A stretch of 64,000 bases of DNA. It comes from Brenneria roseae subsp. roseae (GTDB taxonomy: Bacteria; Pseudomonadota; Gammaproteobacteria; Enterobacterales; Enterobacteriaceae). The DNA lies in contig NZ_KZ819025.1 of NCBI RefSeq assembly GCF_003115845.1, positions 124,001-188,000 on the forward strand, written 5' to 3'. Shown one piece after another: positions 25,951 through 35,830 of the stretch (its first letter is position 1; each line of letters starts with the position of its first letter). The notes under the pieces were generated by a model. That model worked only from the letters and a program-made list of their open reading frames with translations. It was not told the DNA's origin and searched no databases. Made by a program: the position numbers and the translations under genes.

Positions 25951-27741
25951 ATGTTAAAAACGACGCGATCCCGCATTTTAGCGGCTTGTACTGCTATTGT
26001 TGTACTTTCTTTGGCGATAAATACTTTCCTTAACTACACCATTGCGAATAATTCGAACGAGGAGTCCATCAGGAATATGCTGAACTCCGTGGCGACCAGC
26101 CACAGTACGGCGATCGGTGAATGGGTGGAATCTAAAACGCTGATGGTTACCGCACTCCATGACAACGTGCTGACCAATGATGATCCTGTTCCCATGTTTC
26201 AGCAGATTGCCGCCTCAGGCGGGTTCATTAATGTTTATATGGGATATGAGGATAGAACGGCGAAGTTTTCCGATTCCGAAGGCATTCCCGCTGATTACGA
26301 CCCGACAATCCGTCCCTGGTATCAACAGGCGGTGAAGGAAGGAAAACCGGTTGTTACTGATCCTTATGTCGATGTGTCGACCAAAGAGCTGATTGTCTCT
26401 GTCGCGGCTCCGGTGTTGGACGGCAACTCGGTCAAAGGGGTATTGGGCAGCGATTTGACGATGCAAAGCGTGATTGAAAACGTGAAGTCAATCAATCCGA
26501 CGCCCGCCAGCTTTGGCGTGCTGATCGCGAAGGATGGCACGATTATCGCGCACCCTGATGAAAATCTCACCTTGAAGAATATCACCGAGATTGCGCCGGA
26601 TATTCATCTGGCCGAACTGTTGACGTCAACAACGCCTATGGATGTTGACGTCAGTGGCGCCACGAAGCTGATGCTGGCTCAGCCGATTAGCGGCACTGAC
26701 TGGTATATGCTGGTGGCGCTGGATAAAGCGGAAGCGACAGAGGGCATGCGTTCTTTGCTGTTCACCTCTGTTGGTTCGCTGCTGGTGATTGCTTTACTGG
26801 GTTCGCTGGTGGTTGGGTTCATGATCACGTCAACGCTGAAGCGTTTGCTAATGATTCGTGATGCGATGGATGATATCAGCAATGGTAATAACGATCTGAC
26901 TCAGCGCCTGCCTGATGAAGGGCACGATGAGGTGGCTCAGATAGCGCGTTCATTTAATACCTTTATCGACAAGCTCAGCCTGGTGATGATTCAGATCCGG
27001 GATATCAGCTCCTCGCTTCAGGTGGCGGCGGATGAAATATCAGCCGGGAATAATGATCTTTCATCGCGTACGGAGTCGGCGGCTTCCAGCATTCAGCAAA
27101 CGGCGGCGGCGTTAGAGCAGATCTCTGCAACGGTGACGCAGTCTGCCGGATCGGCCCAGCAGGTGAATTCAAAAGCGCTGACGCTGGCGGAGGATGCGAG
27201 CACGGGAGGGAAGGTTGTTTCCGATGTGATCGTCACGATGGAAGATATTGTTGCCGCCTCCGGAAAAATTGGCGATATCATCGGCGTGATCGATGGAATT
27301 GCATTCCAGACCAATATTCTGGCGCTCAATGCCGCCGTTGAAGCGGCCCGTGCGGGTGAACAGGGACGCGGATTCGCGGTGGTCGCCTCGGAAGTTCGTA
27401 ATCTGGCCCAGCGTAGTGCTCAGGCCGCGAAAGAAATCAAGGTGTTGATTGAATCGACCGTTGGCAGTGTGTCGTCAGGTTCCGTACAGGTTCGTCAGGC
27501 CAGCGATACGATGAACGAAATCGTCGGCGGCGTATCGACGGTAACGTCGGTGATGTCTGAGATTACGCACGCAGCGGATGAACAAATGCGCGGAATCAAT
27601 GAAATCAACAAAGCCGTGGCGCAACTCGATTCCATGGTGCAGCAGAATGCGGCATTAGTGCAGGAATCTGCCGCCGCTTCTGCCGCGTTGCAGTCTCAGG
27701 CAGAAGAACTGAACGCGGTGATAGGACACTTCCGGGTGTAG
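25951..27741 (+). CDS. Methyl-accepting chemotaxis protein (dCache sensor)
   Basis: This 596-residue inner-membrane receptor has TM1 at about 10-30, a periplasmic double-Cache domain at about 35-270, TM2 at about 275-297, HAMP at about 298-350 and a cytoplasmic methylated coiled-coil domain to the end. The Cache signature is [20 protein letters not shown] and [12 protein letters not shown]. The signalling hairpin tip has [20 protein letters not shown] followed by [20 protein letters not shown]. It lacks a C-terminal NWETF-type pentapeptide, so adaptation probably depends on other receptors. The dCache type often binds amino acids or other small compounds; the ligand is unknown. It is inserted between ppnP and rdgC relative to E. 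coli. Confidence 0.93.
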   Translation: MLKTTRSRILAACTAIVVLSLAINTFLNYTIANNSNEESIRNMLNSVATSHSTAIGEWVESKTLMVTALHDNVLTNDDPVPMFQQIAASGGFINVYMGYEDRTAKFSDSEGIPADYDPTIRPWYQQAVKEGKPVVTDPYVDVSTKELIVSVAAPVLDGNSVKGVLGSDLTMQSVIENVKSINPTPASFGVLIAKDGTIIAHPDENLTLKNITEIAPDIHLAELLTSTTPMDVDVSGATKLMLAQPISGTDWYMLVALDKAEATEGMRSLLFTSVGSLLVIALLGSLVVGFMITSTLKRLLMIRDAMDDISNGNNDLTQRLPDEGHDEVAQIARSFNTFIDKLSLVMIQIRDISSSLQVAADEISAGNNDLSSRTESAASSIQQTAAALEQISATVTQSAGSAQQVNSKALTLAEDASTGGKVVSDVIVTMEDIVAASGKIGDIIGVIDGIAFQTNILALNAAVEAARAGEQGRGFAVVASEVRNLAQRSAQAAKEIKVLIESTVGSVSSGSVQVRQASDTMNEIVGGVSTVTSVMSEITHAADEQMRGINEINKAVAQLDSMVQQNAALVQESAAASAALQSQAEELNAVIGHFRV

Positions 27742-27772
27742 TCTGAGGCGTTTTACCGGGTGAGTCATGCAG

Positions 27773-27812
27773 ATGCCCACTGACGTGATAACGTTGGTGG
27801 GCATTATTTTGT
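27773..27812 (+). terminator. Probable terminator after chemoreceptor gene
   Basis: Arms ATGCCCAC and GTGGGCAT with a 16-base loop are followed by TATTTTG. It lies between the convergent chemoreceptor and rdgC genes. Confidence 0.6.
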
Positions 27813-27824
27813 CAGACGAGCGGA

Positions 27825-28754
27825 TCAGCGCTTGGCTTCACCGCCGAGCGCTTCAATCAGATTACCGATCAGTGCTGCCAGTTCGCTGGTCATCAGAATA
27901 AAATCGGCGTCGAAACGCTGCGCAAAATCATCCCGGTCAATGTCATCATTCTGCTCACGTAACGTATCCGAGAATTTCAGTCTTTTCAGTGAACCATCAT
28001 CCGACAACACCAATTGAAGGCGTTCCTGCCAGTCCAGCGCCAGCCTGGTGACCACTTTACCCGCTTCAATGTGTACCGCGATCTCGTCACTCACCAGATC
28101 CTGCTTTTTACAGCGAATAACGCCACCGTCTTCCAGAATGGCTTTCAACTCAGCCTCATCCTGTAGGGTAAAACCCGCCGGCGGTTCGCCGGAACGTACC
28201 CATTCTGTTAACGTAAGTTCTATCGGATTTTCCATGGTAAGCGGCACAACGGGCAGCGAACCCAGCGTTTTACGCAACAGCGCCAGCGTGTCTTCGGCTT
28301 TTTTGGCGCTGGCCGCATCCACCATGATCAGGCCATTTACCGTATCAATCCATAGCCAGACCTGACTGAACCGGCTGAAAGCTCGCGGTAGCAGGCTGTG
28401 CAGCACTTCGTCTTTCAGCGAATCTTTCTCGGTCTTTTTCAGCTTGCGGTGTTGCTCCGCTTCCAGGCGCTCGATTTTGGCTTGCAGCGTTTGTTTGATG
28501 ACCGGCGAAGGCAGGATTTTCTCTTCTTTGCGGGCGCAGATAACTATCTGCCCATTAACCGCGTGTGTTAACGCATCACTGTGAGAACCCATTGGCGATA
28601 CCCAACCGGTTTTCATCATGTCCTGACTGCCACAGGGTGTAAAAGCAAAACTACTGAGCTGTTTTTCCAGCTCGTCCGCAGACAAAACATGATCTTTGGA
28701 CAAAACAGAGTCCCGACTTAAGCGGTAAATCATTAAATTTTTAAACCACAGCAT
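27825..28754 (-). CDS. rdgC: Recombination-associated protein RdgC
   Basis: The 309-residue protein starts [15 protein letters not shown] at ATG 28754, matching the family start; an upstream in-frame ATG is rejected. RdgC forms a ring dimer on DNA and limits RecA action. Conserved pieces are [29 protein letters not shown] and the C-terminal [16 protein letters not shown]. coli RdgC has 303 residues. It diverges from mak, as in E. coli. Confidence 0.95.
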   Translation of the reverse strand: MLWFKNLMIYRLSRDSVLSKDHVLSADELEKQLSSFAFTPCGSQDMMKTGWVSPMGSHSDALTHAVNGQIVICARKEEKILPSPVIKQTLQAKIERLEAEQHRKLKKTEKDSLKDEVLHSLLPRAFSRFSQVWLWIDTVNGLIMVDAASAKKAEDTLALLRKTLGSLPVVPLTMENPIELTLTEWVRSGEPPAGFTLQDEAELKAILEDGGVIRCKKQDLVSDEIAVHIEAGKVVTRLALDWQERLQLVLSDDGSLKRLKFSDTLREQNDDIDRDDFAQRFDADFILMTSELAALIGNLIEALGGEAKR

Positions 28755-28895
28755 GGTGTTATCCCTGACTGGGGCGCGCAGATTTGCGCGCGGGTTCATT
28801 GATGCAGCGCGCATGATAACGAATTCGGCGAGCTAATGTAGAATAAAATGAGATTATTCAGCGTCGGCTGAATGGTGAAATGTAAGGGGGACAGG

Positions 28896-29807
28896 GTGCG
28901 AATAGGCATTGATCTGGGTGGAACAAAAACGGAAGCGATCGCGCTGGATGACGGCGGTCAAACGTGTTTTCGCCAGCGCGTGGCAACGCCGAGAAATGAT
29001 TACGCTGCAACGATCAACACCATCGCGTCGCTGGTGGACGCTGCCGAAAAAGCAACGGGCGGTGAAGGCAGCGTGGGCGTCGGTATCCCCGGCACGATCT
29101 CGCCGTTTACCGGCAAAGTAAAAAATGCGAATTCCACCTGGCTGAACGGCCAGTCGTTGGATAACGATTTATCCCGCTTGCTCGGGCGGCCAGTGAGGGT
29201 CGCCAACGACGCCAACTGTCTGGCGGTGTCGGAAGCGGTAGACGGCGCGGCCGCCGGAGAGAAAACGGTTTTTGCCGTGATTATTGGTACCGGCTGTGGC
29301 GCCGGGATCGCCCTTGACGGCAAAGTGCACACCGGCGGCAATGGGATCGCCGGTGAGTGGGGACATAATCCGCTGCCGTGGATGGATGATGAAGAACTGC
29401 TCTATCAGCGCGCAGTGCCCTGCTATTGCGGTAAAGCGGGCTGCATTGAAACGTTTATTTCCGGTACCGGGTTTGCCACCGACTATCAACGGCTAAGCAG
29501 ACAGGCGCGCAAGGGGGAGGCGATTGTTGCGCTGGCGGAACAGGGCGACAGGAGGGCGGAACAAGCCTTGCAGCGCTATGAACGGCGCCTGGCAAAATCG
29601 CTGGCGCATGTCATTAACCTGCTCGATCCTGACGTTGTGGTGTTGGGCGGCGGCATGAGCAACATACCGCGCTTGTACCAGACCGTTCCTGCGCTGTTGA
29701 AACAGTGGGCGTTTGGGGGTGAATGCACAACCCCCGTGCGTCAGGCAATGCATGGCGATTCCAGCGGTGTCCGTGGGGCCGCCTGGCTCTGGCCCCTCAG
29801 CCGGTGA
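28896..29807 (+). CDS. mak: Fructokinase Mak (ROK family)
   Basis: This protein of about 303 residues starts at GTG 28896 (then [16 protein letters not shown]), with AAGGGGG upstream; the ATG eight codons earlier lacks a fitting site and E. coli Mak starts at the same residue. ROK features are the phosphate-binding DLGGTKTE, catalytic Asp in [26 protein letters not shown], and the zinc-binding [12 protein letters not shown]. It phosphorylates fructose in the cytoplasm. Its 3' end faces sbcC. Confidence 0.94.
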   Translation: MRIGIDLGGTKTEAIALDDGGQTCFRQRVATPRNDYAATINTIASLVDAAEKATGGEGSVGVGIPGTISPFTGKVKNANSTWLNGQSLDNDLSRLLGRPVRVANDANCLAVSEAVDGAAAGEKTVFAVIIGTGCGAGIALDGKVHTGGNGIAGEWGHNPLPWMDDEELLYQRAVPCYCGKAGCIETFISGTGFATDYQRLSRQARKGEAIVALAEQGDRRAEQALQRYERRLAKSLAHVINLLDPDVVVLGGGMSNIPRLYQTVPALLKQWAFGGECTTPVRQAMHGDSSGVRGAAWLWPLSR

Positions 29808-29819
29808 GACGATGAGAAG

Positions 29820-32800
29820 CTAAACGGAAAATTCAGGGGCCAGACGGCTGAGCCCTAAACCGTTGACTTTTTCTACTTTGATTTGCACCGGGATCCGCTC
29901 CTTCATGGCCTCTACGTGACTGATGACGCCAATCGTCTTACCGGACGCATTGAGGTTATCCAGTGCATTCAGCGCGGTATCGAGGGTTTCGGCATCCAGC
30001 GTGCCAAAGCCCTCATCCAGAAAGAGCGAATCGATACTGGTTTTATTGCTCACCAGGTCGGAAAGGGCCAGCGCCAGCGCCAGACTGACCAAAAAGCTCT
30101 CGCCGCCAGACAGCGTGCGGGTATCCCTGATGGCATCGGCCTGCCAGGTATCCACAACCTGTAGTTCCAGCTCTTCGCTGGTTTTTCGCTGTAGCAGATA
30201 ACGCCCATGCAACCGGGAAAGCTGCTGATTGGCCAGATACACCAGATGATCCAGCGTCAGTCCTTGTGCAAAGCGCCGAAACTTGTCTCCTTTTTGTGAA
30301 CCAATCAGGTCGTTGAGACAGCTCCAGTCGTCATAGTGCTGCTGGCTTCGCGCAATTTCGGCCAATAGCGTCTGCTGATTTTGACGATGTCGGCGGTCAT
30401 CGTTGAGCCGCTGGCGGATTTCGCCCTGCTGCTGGTGATTTATTTTCAGTCTTTCATGATGCTCGGATAGCGCTTGCTCAATGGATTGCGGGGTGGCGTC
30501 CTCGGCGAGAGTGTCTGGCCGTTGCTGCTGGTGGACGAGTAATTGCTGTTCGGCCTGCCGATACAAAGCAATTGCCTGCTGTAATGCCTGAGACAATTTT
30601 TCTTTCCATGCCTGTAGCTCATGACGTTCCTGCTCATCAAGCAGGGCATTATTGAAAGCCGACTCATCGGAGAAGCGGCTTTGTTGTAAGGCTTGAACAA
30701 AGGCCCGTTCGGCCTGTTGGGCCAACCCGGCAACGCGGGTTTGCTGCTGTAGGACGCTGCTCAGTTCACCAGTAAGACGGTTGAGGGCCGACTCCGCCTG
30801 TTGGCGTTGTTGCTGTATCTGCTGACAGGCTTGTTCATACTGCCGGCTGAGCTGGCGAAGTCGGTCGCTGACTTCCGCCGTCTGCTGGTGGCCAAAAAGC
30901 CGCTGCCGCTGCTGCTGACATGCGCTTAACTCGTTGAGTAACAAGCTCTGTTGTTGTGTTAATGCCTGTAGCTGTTGCGTTGTTTCCTCAAGCGAATTGG
31001 TCAGATGCTGGTATTCCGCTTCCAAAGCCGTCAACTGATTTGAACGCTGCTGTAATTCCAGTTCGGTGTCTTTCCAGCGCTGCCATTCTTCCGTTCGCTG
31101 CGTCAGCCAGGCGGCTTGTTCTTCCCCGTCTGGCAGGGACAGCGCGAATGCCTTTAACGTATTCTCCAGTGTCTGCCGATGCTGTACCTGCTGTATTTGC
31201 CTCTGTTGCAGTAACTGTTGTACCTCGGCCTGCGCATTTTTCAGCGTTTGCCGTTGCTGATGATTCAGGGCAATCGCTTGCCGGGTGTGTTGCAACGCGG
31301 TATTGGCATTAGTCAGTGAATCCTTACTTTCCTGCCACTGCTTTTGTGCCTGCTCCCGGACCAAAATCTGCTGCTGAATCTGTTGTTCCCACGTTTCGCT
31401 TTGCGTCAGCCAGTCCGTGACGTCAGCGGACTGTTCGGGCGTAAACTCCACTTGTAAGCGCTTACTGACATCTTGCCACTGTTGCAGCAGCGTCTGGTAT
31501 TCATCATCAAGCCGGGAAGCGTCATCGGACAGTTGTTGACGCTGTTGATTTAATGAGGCGAGGCGCGCATCGCTCCGTGCCAGCGCGCTTTCCAACTGGC
31601 TGGTTTCCTGCCGCAGTTGAAGCAGACGCCGCTCGGTTTCCGATGGCTGTAGCGCCTGGTAACTGGCAATGGCCGGGTGATGCGGGGAACCGCACAGCGG
31701 GCATGCCTCACCCGGCTGCAAGCGGCTACGCTCGTCTTCCAGTTTAACAATGCGCAATTCCAGCTGATAACTTTTCTCCAAATCGATCAGATGATCGTGA
31801 CGTTGTTCCCACGTTTTCCTTTGCTGTTTCTGCTCTGTATCCTGCTGTTGGATGCTCTCCCGCAGTTGTTTTTGCTGATTTTCCACCTGTTGCTGACGGA
31901 GATTCAGCCGCTGAAACAGCGCCTGCGTGGTTGCCAGTTGCTGACGTTCAGGGCGTAACGCAATGGACTGACTAAGCTGGTGATGCAGTGCGGCAATGGG
32001 CTGCCCGGCTTCCTGAGATGCCAACGTTTGCTGCTGTTGGGTGAATTGTTGCTGTGCGTGATCGGCCGCAGCCTGTTGCCCGGTCTGCCGTGTGGCTAAC
32101 GCTGCATCGTCCAGCCTTAACTGTTCCTCCTGTTCGGTAAAGGCGGATTGTTTTTGACATAGGGTTGATATCTCATCTTGCAACTGCTGCTGACGTTGAA
32201 ATTGCGTCCGCCACAGGGAGAGATTTTCTCCCCAGTGTTGATGATGGGGATGCTGTCGTTGGTAGGTCTTTAGCTGTTCAAACTGCTGTTGGGTCGACTG
32301 GCGTTGCTGCGCGGTTTGAGATTGCTTTAGCTGCGTCGCTTTTTGACGCTCTGCGGCGAGCTCCCGCTCCTGCCGCTGCTTTTCCGTTTGTTGTTGCAGC
32401 GTTTTGATCTGGTGATCGAGCGGAATTACCTGCTCATTCATCAGCGTTTCTTGCTGCTGGCGGTTGTCCGTATGTTGACGCAACGCTTGAGTGGCTTGAG
32501 CTTCCTGCTCGCGCAGCGCGGTTAACGTGGCCGCCTGTGATTGCTGCTGTTCCGTCAGCCGGGCGAGCTGGTGTGACAGTTCGACACACTCCCGCTGGTA
32601 GCGATGCTTTTCCTGTTGGAGCGGGCGGAGTTTTTCTGCCGGTTCGCTTTGCGCCAGTTTTTCAAATTTCGGCTGGGCCTGCAACATGGCGGTTTCGGCC
32701 GCGGTGTGCTGCGTTTTTGCCGTAGCGAGGGATGATTGACGCTGTGCCAGTTGTTCGAACCAACGTTGATGAGTCAGTGCTTGCTCACGTTCTGCATTAA

Positions 32801-33503
32801 CGGCCTGTTCCTGCCGGAATAGCGATTCAAGCTCGCTTTCCAGTTGCTGACGCTGTTCTTCATTCAGCAGTTCAATCCCAGAGGCTTTGGCCTGTAAGGT
32901 ATCCAGCGCGCTTTTCGCCTGCTTATGTTTGTCAAAGACACGCTCGGAAATAAGTCCGTAAATGTCTGTGCCGGTCAGTTCTTCCAGCAGTTCCGCCCGT
33001 TCATTGGGATGGGCATTGAGAAAGGCGGCAAACTGCCCCTGTGACAGCATCATGGAACGGGTGAAACGGTCAAAATTCAGCCCGGTGATGTCGGCGGTCA
33101 TCGCCAGTTTTTCCGTCAGTTTTTCACACAGGATCTTGCCGTTCTCAATCAGCGCCAGTTCGGCTTTCGGCGTTTGCAGATTGCCTTCCGCCGCGTTTCT
33201 GGCGCGCCGCTGGCTCCAGAAGGCGCGGTAGCCAACGCCTTTGACCTCAAATTCCACCTCGGCCAGGCATTCCGCCGTGCCGCGCGTCATGATTTCATTA
33301 TGGCTGGCGGTGATGCCTTCGAGCCGCGGCGTTTCGTGGTAGAGCGCCAGACAAATGGCGTCCAGCAGCGTGGTTTTCCCCGCGCCGGTCGGGCCGGTAA
33401 TCGCAAACAACCCGTTGTTGGAAAACGGCGCCTGAGTGAAGTCAATTTTCCATTCGCCTTTCAGGGCATTGAGATTTTTTAAGCGCAGGCTGAGTATTTT
33501 CAT
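29820..33503 (-). CDS. sbcC: SbcC subunit of SbcCD nuclease (Rad50-like ATPase)
   Basis: This 1227-residue SMC-type protein has Walker A GPTGAGKTTLLDA near residue 37, two long Gln-rich coiled coils (about 190-600 and 640-1010), the zinc-hook CPLC near 600, signature LSGGESF and Walker B SLFLDEGFGTLDAETL near the C-terminus. With SbcD it opens and cuts hairpins and palindromic DNA. E. coli SbcC has 1048 residues; the extra length lies in the coiled coil, with many Gln runs. The start overlaps the sbcD stop by 4 nt. Confidence 0.96.
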   Translation of the reverse strand: MKILSLRLKNLNALKGEWKIDFTQAPFSNNGLFAITGPTGAGKTTLLDAICLALYHETPRLEGITASHNEIMTRGTAECLAEVEFEVKGVGYRAFWSQRRARNAAEGNLQTPKAELALIENGKILCEKLTEKLAMTADITGLNFDRFTRSMMLSQGQFAAFLNAHPNERAELLEELTGTDIYGLISERVFDKHKQAKSALDTLQAKASGIELLNEEQRQQLESELESLFRQEQAVNAEREQALTHQRWFEQLAQRQSSLATAKTQHTAAETAMLQAQPKFEKLAQSEPAEKLRPLQQEKHRYQRECVELSHQLARLTEQQQSQAATLTALREQEAQATQALRQHTDNRQQQETLMNEQVIPLDHQIKTLQQQTEKQRQERELAAERQKATQLKQSQTAQQRQSTQQQFEQLKTYQRQHPHHQHWGENLSLWRTQFQRQQQLQDEISTLCQKQSAFTEQEEQLRLDDAALATRQTGQQAAADHAQQQFTQQQQTLASQEAGQPIAALHHQLSQSIALRPERQQLATTQALFQRLNLRQQQVENQQKQLRESIQQQDTEQKQQRKTWEQRHDHLIDLEKSYQLELRIVKLEDERSRLQPGEACPLCGSPHHPAIASYQALQPSETERRLLQLRQETSQLESALARSDARLASLNQQRQQLSDDASRLDDEYQTLLQQWQDVSKRLQVEFTPEQSADVTDWLTQSETWEQQIQQQILVREQAQKQWQESKDSLTNANTALQHTRQAIALNHQQRQTLKNAQAEVQQLLQQRQIQQVQHRQTLENTLKAFALSLPDGEEQAAWLTQRTEEWQRWKDTELELQQRSNQLTALEAEYQHLTNSLEETTQQLQALTQQQSLLLNELSACQQQRQRLFGHQQTAEVSDRLRQLSRQYEQACQQIQQQRQQAESALNRLTGELSSVLQQQTRVAGLAQQAERAFVQALQQSRFSDESAFNNALLDEQERHELQAWKEKLSQALQQAIALYRQAEQQLLVHQQQRPDTLAEDATPQSIEQALSEHHERLKINHQQQGEIRQRLNDDRRHRQNQQTLLAEIARSQQHYDDWSCLNDLIGSQKGDKFRRFAQGLTLDHLVYLANQQLSRLHGRYLLQRKTSEELELQVVDTWQADAIRDTRTLSGGESFLVSLALALALSDLVSNKTSIDSLFLDEGFGTLDAETLDTALNALDNLNASGKTIGVISHVEAMKERIPVQIKVEKVNGLGLSRLAPEFSV

Positions 33504-34723
33504 TCGGCGTGTTCATCCTGTTCCAATTCATTAACCACCTGTCCATATAGCGAACGCACGCGCTGTCGGCGGGGTTCCTCCAGATCGGCGGCCGTCGCCA
33601 GCCGGCGTTCAAAAACCTCATGCACGGTCAGTTCATCCAGCGTCTCTTTTTCCTGGCGGGCGATGGCCTGCTGCTGCTCACGGTTGCGTCGCAGCAGCAA
33701 AACCTCAACGGGTAAATCGTCGGTCAGCGCCTGAATGCGTTTCTGTAGATCGCTCAAATAAGCCTGCGTGGTGACTTCAATATCCAGCCAGACGGGGGGC
33801 TCCCCTTGATAATCGCTGAAGGTGGCGAGCTGATGTTCTATGTCCGCCAGGCTGCCTTTGATCAGCTGCATCGGCTGCGTCACCGGCACGGGAAGCGCAT
33901 CAACGACCGGGGGAGCATCCGGTGCAAATGTCACCAGATAAACGGATTTTTCGCTGCTTAATTCATCAAAACTCAACGGGATGGGAGAACCGCTATAGCG
34001 AATATGGGCGCTCTGCGTCACCCGCTGCGGACGGTGGATATGACCAAGAGCAATATAGTCGGCAGAGGGAAACGCCTGAGCCGGAAACGCGTCCAGCGTG
34101 CCGATATAAATATCCCGCACCGAATCGGAGGCGGTGACGCCAACGGTAGTCAAATGTCCGGTTGCAATGATGGGAAGAGGCAATCCCAGCGCATCGCGCT
34201 GCTGGCAGGCCAGTTGATAACACTGCTCGTAGTGTGCGGCGATGGCATCCAGCAGGGTCTGTTGTTTTTCCTCACCGGATTGTCCTGCCCGGCTGGTCAT
34301 GATATCTCGCGGGCGTAAAAACGGGATGGCGCAGAGGATTGCGCCTGGCTGACGTTGACGGTTTTCCAGCACCATCACCTGCTTGCCAGGATCGCCGTCG
34401 GTACTGGCGATGACCCGCGTATTCAGGCAAGCCAGCAGATCCCGGGACTCATTTAACGTGGCGACGGAATCATGATTACCGCCCAGCACGACAAGCTGGC
34501 AGCCAGTTTGTTGTAGCTCGACAACAAAACGGTAATACATTTCCCGGGCGTAGCTGGGCGGCGAACCATTATCAAAGATATCTCCTGCTACTATTACTGC
34601 ATCCACCTGATGCTGTTCGACCTGAGCGATAAGCCAGTGCAGGAAAGCTTGATGCTCGGCCGCGCGGCTTTTGGTATAAAAATACTGTCCCAGATGCCAG
34701 TCGGCGGTGTGAATAATACGCAT
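33500..34723 (-). CDS. sbcD: SbcD nuclease subunit (Mre11-like)
   Basis: This protein of about 407 residues starts at ATG 34723 (MRIIHTADWHLGQYFYTKSR), preceded by AGGGAG. Metallophosphoesterase motifs are ADWHLG, VAGDIFDN, GGNHDS and ALGHIHRPQ, which hold the two metal ions. It is the nuclease subunit of SbcCD. The upstream region shared with phoB carries the tandem structured repeats. Confidence 0.96.
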   Translation of the reverse strand: MRIIHTADWHLGQYFYTKSRAAEHQAFLHWLIAQVEQHQVDAVIVAGDIFDNGSPPSYAREMYYRFVVELQQTGCQLVVLGGNHDSVATLNESRDLLACLNTRVIASTDGDPGKQVMVLENRQRQPGAILCAIPFLRPRDIMTSRAGQSGEEKQQTLLDAIAAHYEQCYQLACQQRDALGLPLPIIATGHLTTVGVTASDSVRDIYIGTLDAFPAQAFPSADYIALGHIHRPQRVTQSAHIRYSGSPIPLSFDELSSEKSVYLVTFAPDAPPVVDALPVPVTQPMQLIKGSLADIEHQLATFSDYQGEPPVWLDIEVTTQAYLSDLQKRIQALTDDLPVEVLLLRRNREQQQAIARQEKETLDELTVHEVFERRLATAADLEEPRRQRVRSLYGQVVNELEQDEHAE

Positions 34724-34840
34724 GGAGCTCCCTGAATGACGGTTATTGCAGTGCCAGTGATTATAAACAGTCATCGTAACGGCTGTCGTCGCGAAAACCC
34801 GCTTTTGGAAAGCGGCTCGAAAATACGTTGTCGAGCTGAA

Positions 34841-35038
34841 AGGAAGCGGGTCGTCGCAAGCGACGTTGAAAAACGCTCTAGGCGTTTTTTTACTCGCCCC
34901 ATCCCTGGGGCTCGCCCTATGGGCCGTTACTCCGTAACGTTGAAAAACGCTCCAGGCGTTTTTTTACTCGCCCCGTCCCTGGGCTCGCCCTGCGGGTCGT
35001 CGCAAGCGACGTTGAAAAACGCTCCAGGCGTTTTTTTC
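34841..35038. repeat. Three tandem units of a structured terminator-like repeat
   Basis: Units of 72-74 bp repeat between divergent sbcD and phoB; the core GTTGAAAAACGCT begins at 34865, 34939 and 35011. Each unit has a small variable hairpin directly followed by the core hairpin AAAAACGC-tc(t/c)ag-GCGTTTTTTT. The small hairpin reads GTCG-caag-CGAC in units 1 and 3 but GTTAC-tcc-GTAAC in unit 2: the arms changed together, so base pairing is conserved. The linkers TACTCGCCCC-GTCCCTGGG-CTCGCCCT are also shared. The core is symmetric and could terminate transcription in both directions. Related units occur at 37281-37383 and, in part, at 51730-51775. Confidence 0.85.
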
Positions 35039-35069
35039 ATAAAAATGTCACAAAACTGACGCATAATGC
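35036..35069 (+). promoter_or_regulatory. Pho box and promoter of phoBR
   Basis: TTCATAAAA, ATGTCACAAAA and CTGACGC form direct repeats with 11-bp spacing followed by CATAAT as -10. The layout matches the E. coli phoB promoter, so the operon is probably self-activated by phospho-PhoB. The last repeat unit's T-run ends immediately at its 5' edge. Confidence 0.8.
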
Positions 35070-35113
35070 ACGGCGTATGCTAACAGCGACGATGACTAAC
35101 GACAGGATTAACA

Positions 35114-35803
35114 ATGGCAAGACGCATATTGGTCGTAGAAGATGAAGCACCGATTCGTGAAATGGTATGCTTCGTTCTGGAGCAGAACGGCTATCAGCCA
35201 GTCGAAGCTGAAGATTATGACAGTGCGGTCAAGTTGCTCTCGGAGCCTTTTCCTGAACTGGTGCTGTTGGACTGGATGCTGCCCGGCGGTTCTGGCCTGC
35301 AATTCATTAAGCATATGAAGCGTGAAGTGCTTACCCGCGAGATCCCCGTTATGATGTTGACCGCGCGCGGTGAAGAAGAGGACCGGGTCCGTGGTCTTGA
35401 AGTCGGTGCGGATGATTACATTACCAAACCGTTTTCGCCGAAAGAACTGGTTGCGCGCATCAAGGCCGTGATGCGGCGTATTTCGCCGATGGCGGTGGAA
35501 GAAGTGATCGAAATGCGTGGATTGAGTCTCGATCCGTCTTCCCATCGTGTGACGACGGAAGAGCATGCGCTGGATATGGGACCGACGGAGTTTAAGCTGC
35601 TGCACTTCTTTATGACTCACCCGGAACGGGTTTACAGTCGGGAACAGTTGCTGAATCACGTTTGGGGCACTAACGTTTATGTTGAAGATCGTACCGTTGA
35701 TGTTCATATCCGCCGATTGCGCAAAGCGCTGGAAACCAGCGGTCATGAAAAAATGGTACAGACGGTTCGGGGAACGGGGTATCGTTTTTCAACGCGTTAC
35801 TGA
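35114..35803 (+). CDS. phoB: Phosphate regulon response regulator PhoB
   Basis: The 229-residue OmpR-family regulator has a receiver domain (1-120) with acidic pocket [10 protein letters not shown], phosphorylated Asp in [10 protein letters not shown], and Lys in [13 protein letters not shown]. The winged-helix DNA-binding domain (130-229) contains [20 protein letters not shown]. It activates phosphate-starvation genes at Pho boxes. Twenty-seven nucleotides separate it from phoR. Confidence 0.97.
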   Translation: MARRILVVEDEAPIREMVCFVLEQNGYQPVEAEDYDSAVKLLSEPFPELVLLDWMLPGGSGLQFIKHMKREVLTREIPVMMLTARGEEEDRVRGLEVGADDYITKPFSPKELVARIKAVMRRISPMAVEEVIEMRGLSLDPSSHRVTTEEHALDMGPTEFKLLHFFMTHPERVYSREQLLNHVWGTNVYVEDRTVDVHIRRLRKALETSGHEKMVQTVRGTGYRFSTRY

Positions 35804-35830
35804 AGGTAGTTGTGCCGGAGAAACATTAAC

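Noticed and set aside
29820-33503. Many short open frames opposite sbcC
   Set aside because: They arise from the Gln-rich CAG/CTG composition of the sbcC coiled coil; none has a recognisable domain or ribosome site.
34736-35059. Open frame of 107 codons across the sbcD-phoB gap
   Set aside because: It is made almost entirely of the tandem repeat and the Pho box; there is no ribosome site, and it would read over the phoB promoter. The repeated VTLKNAPGVFL pattern is the repeat translated.
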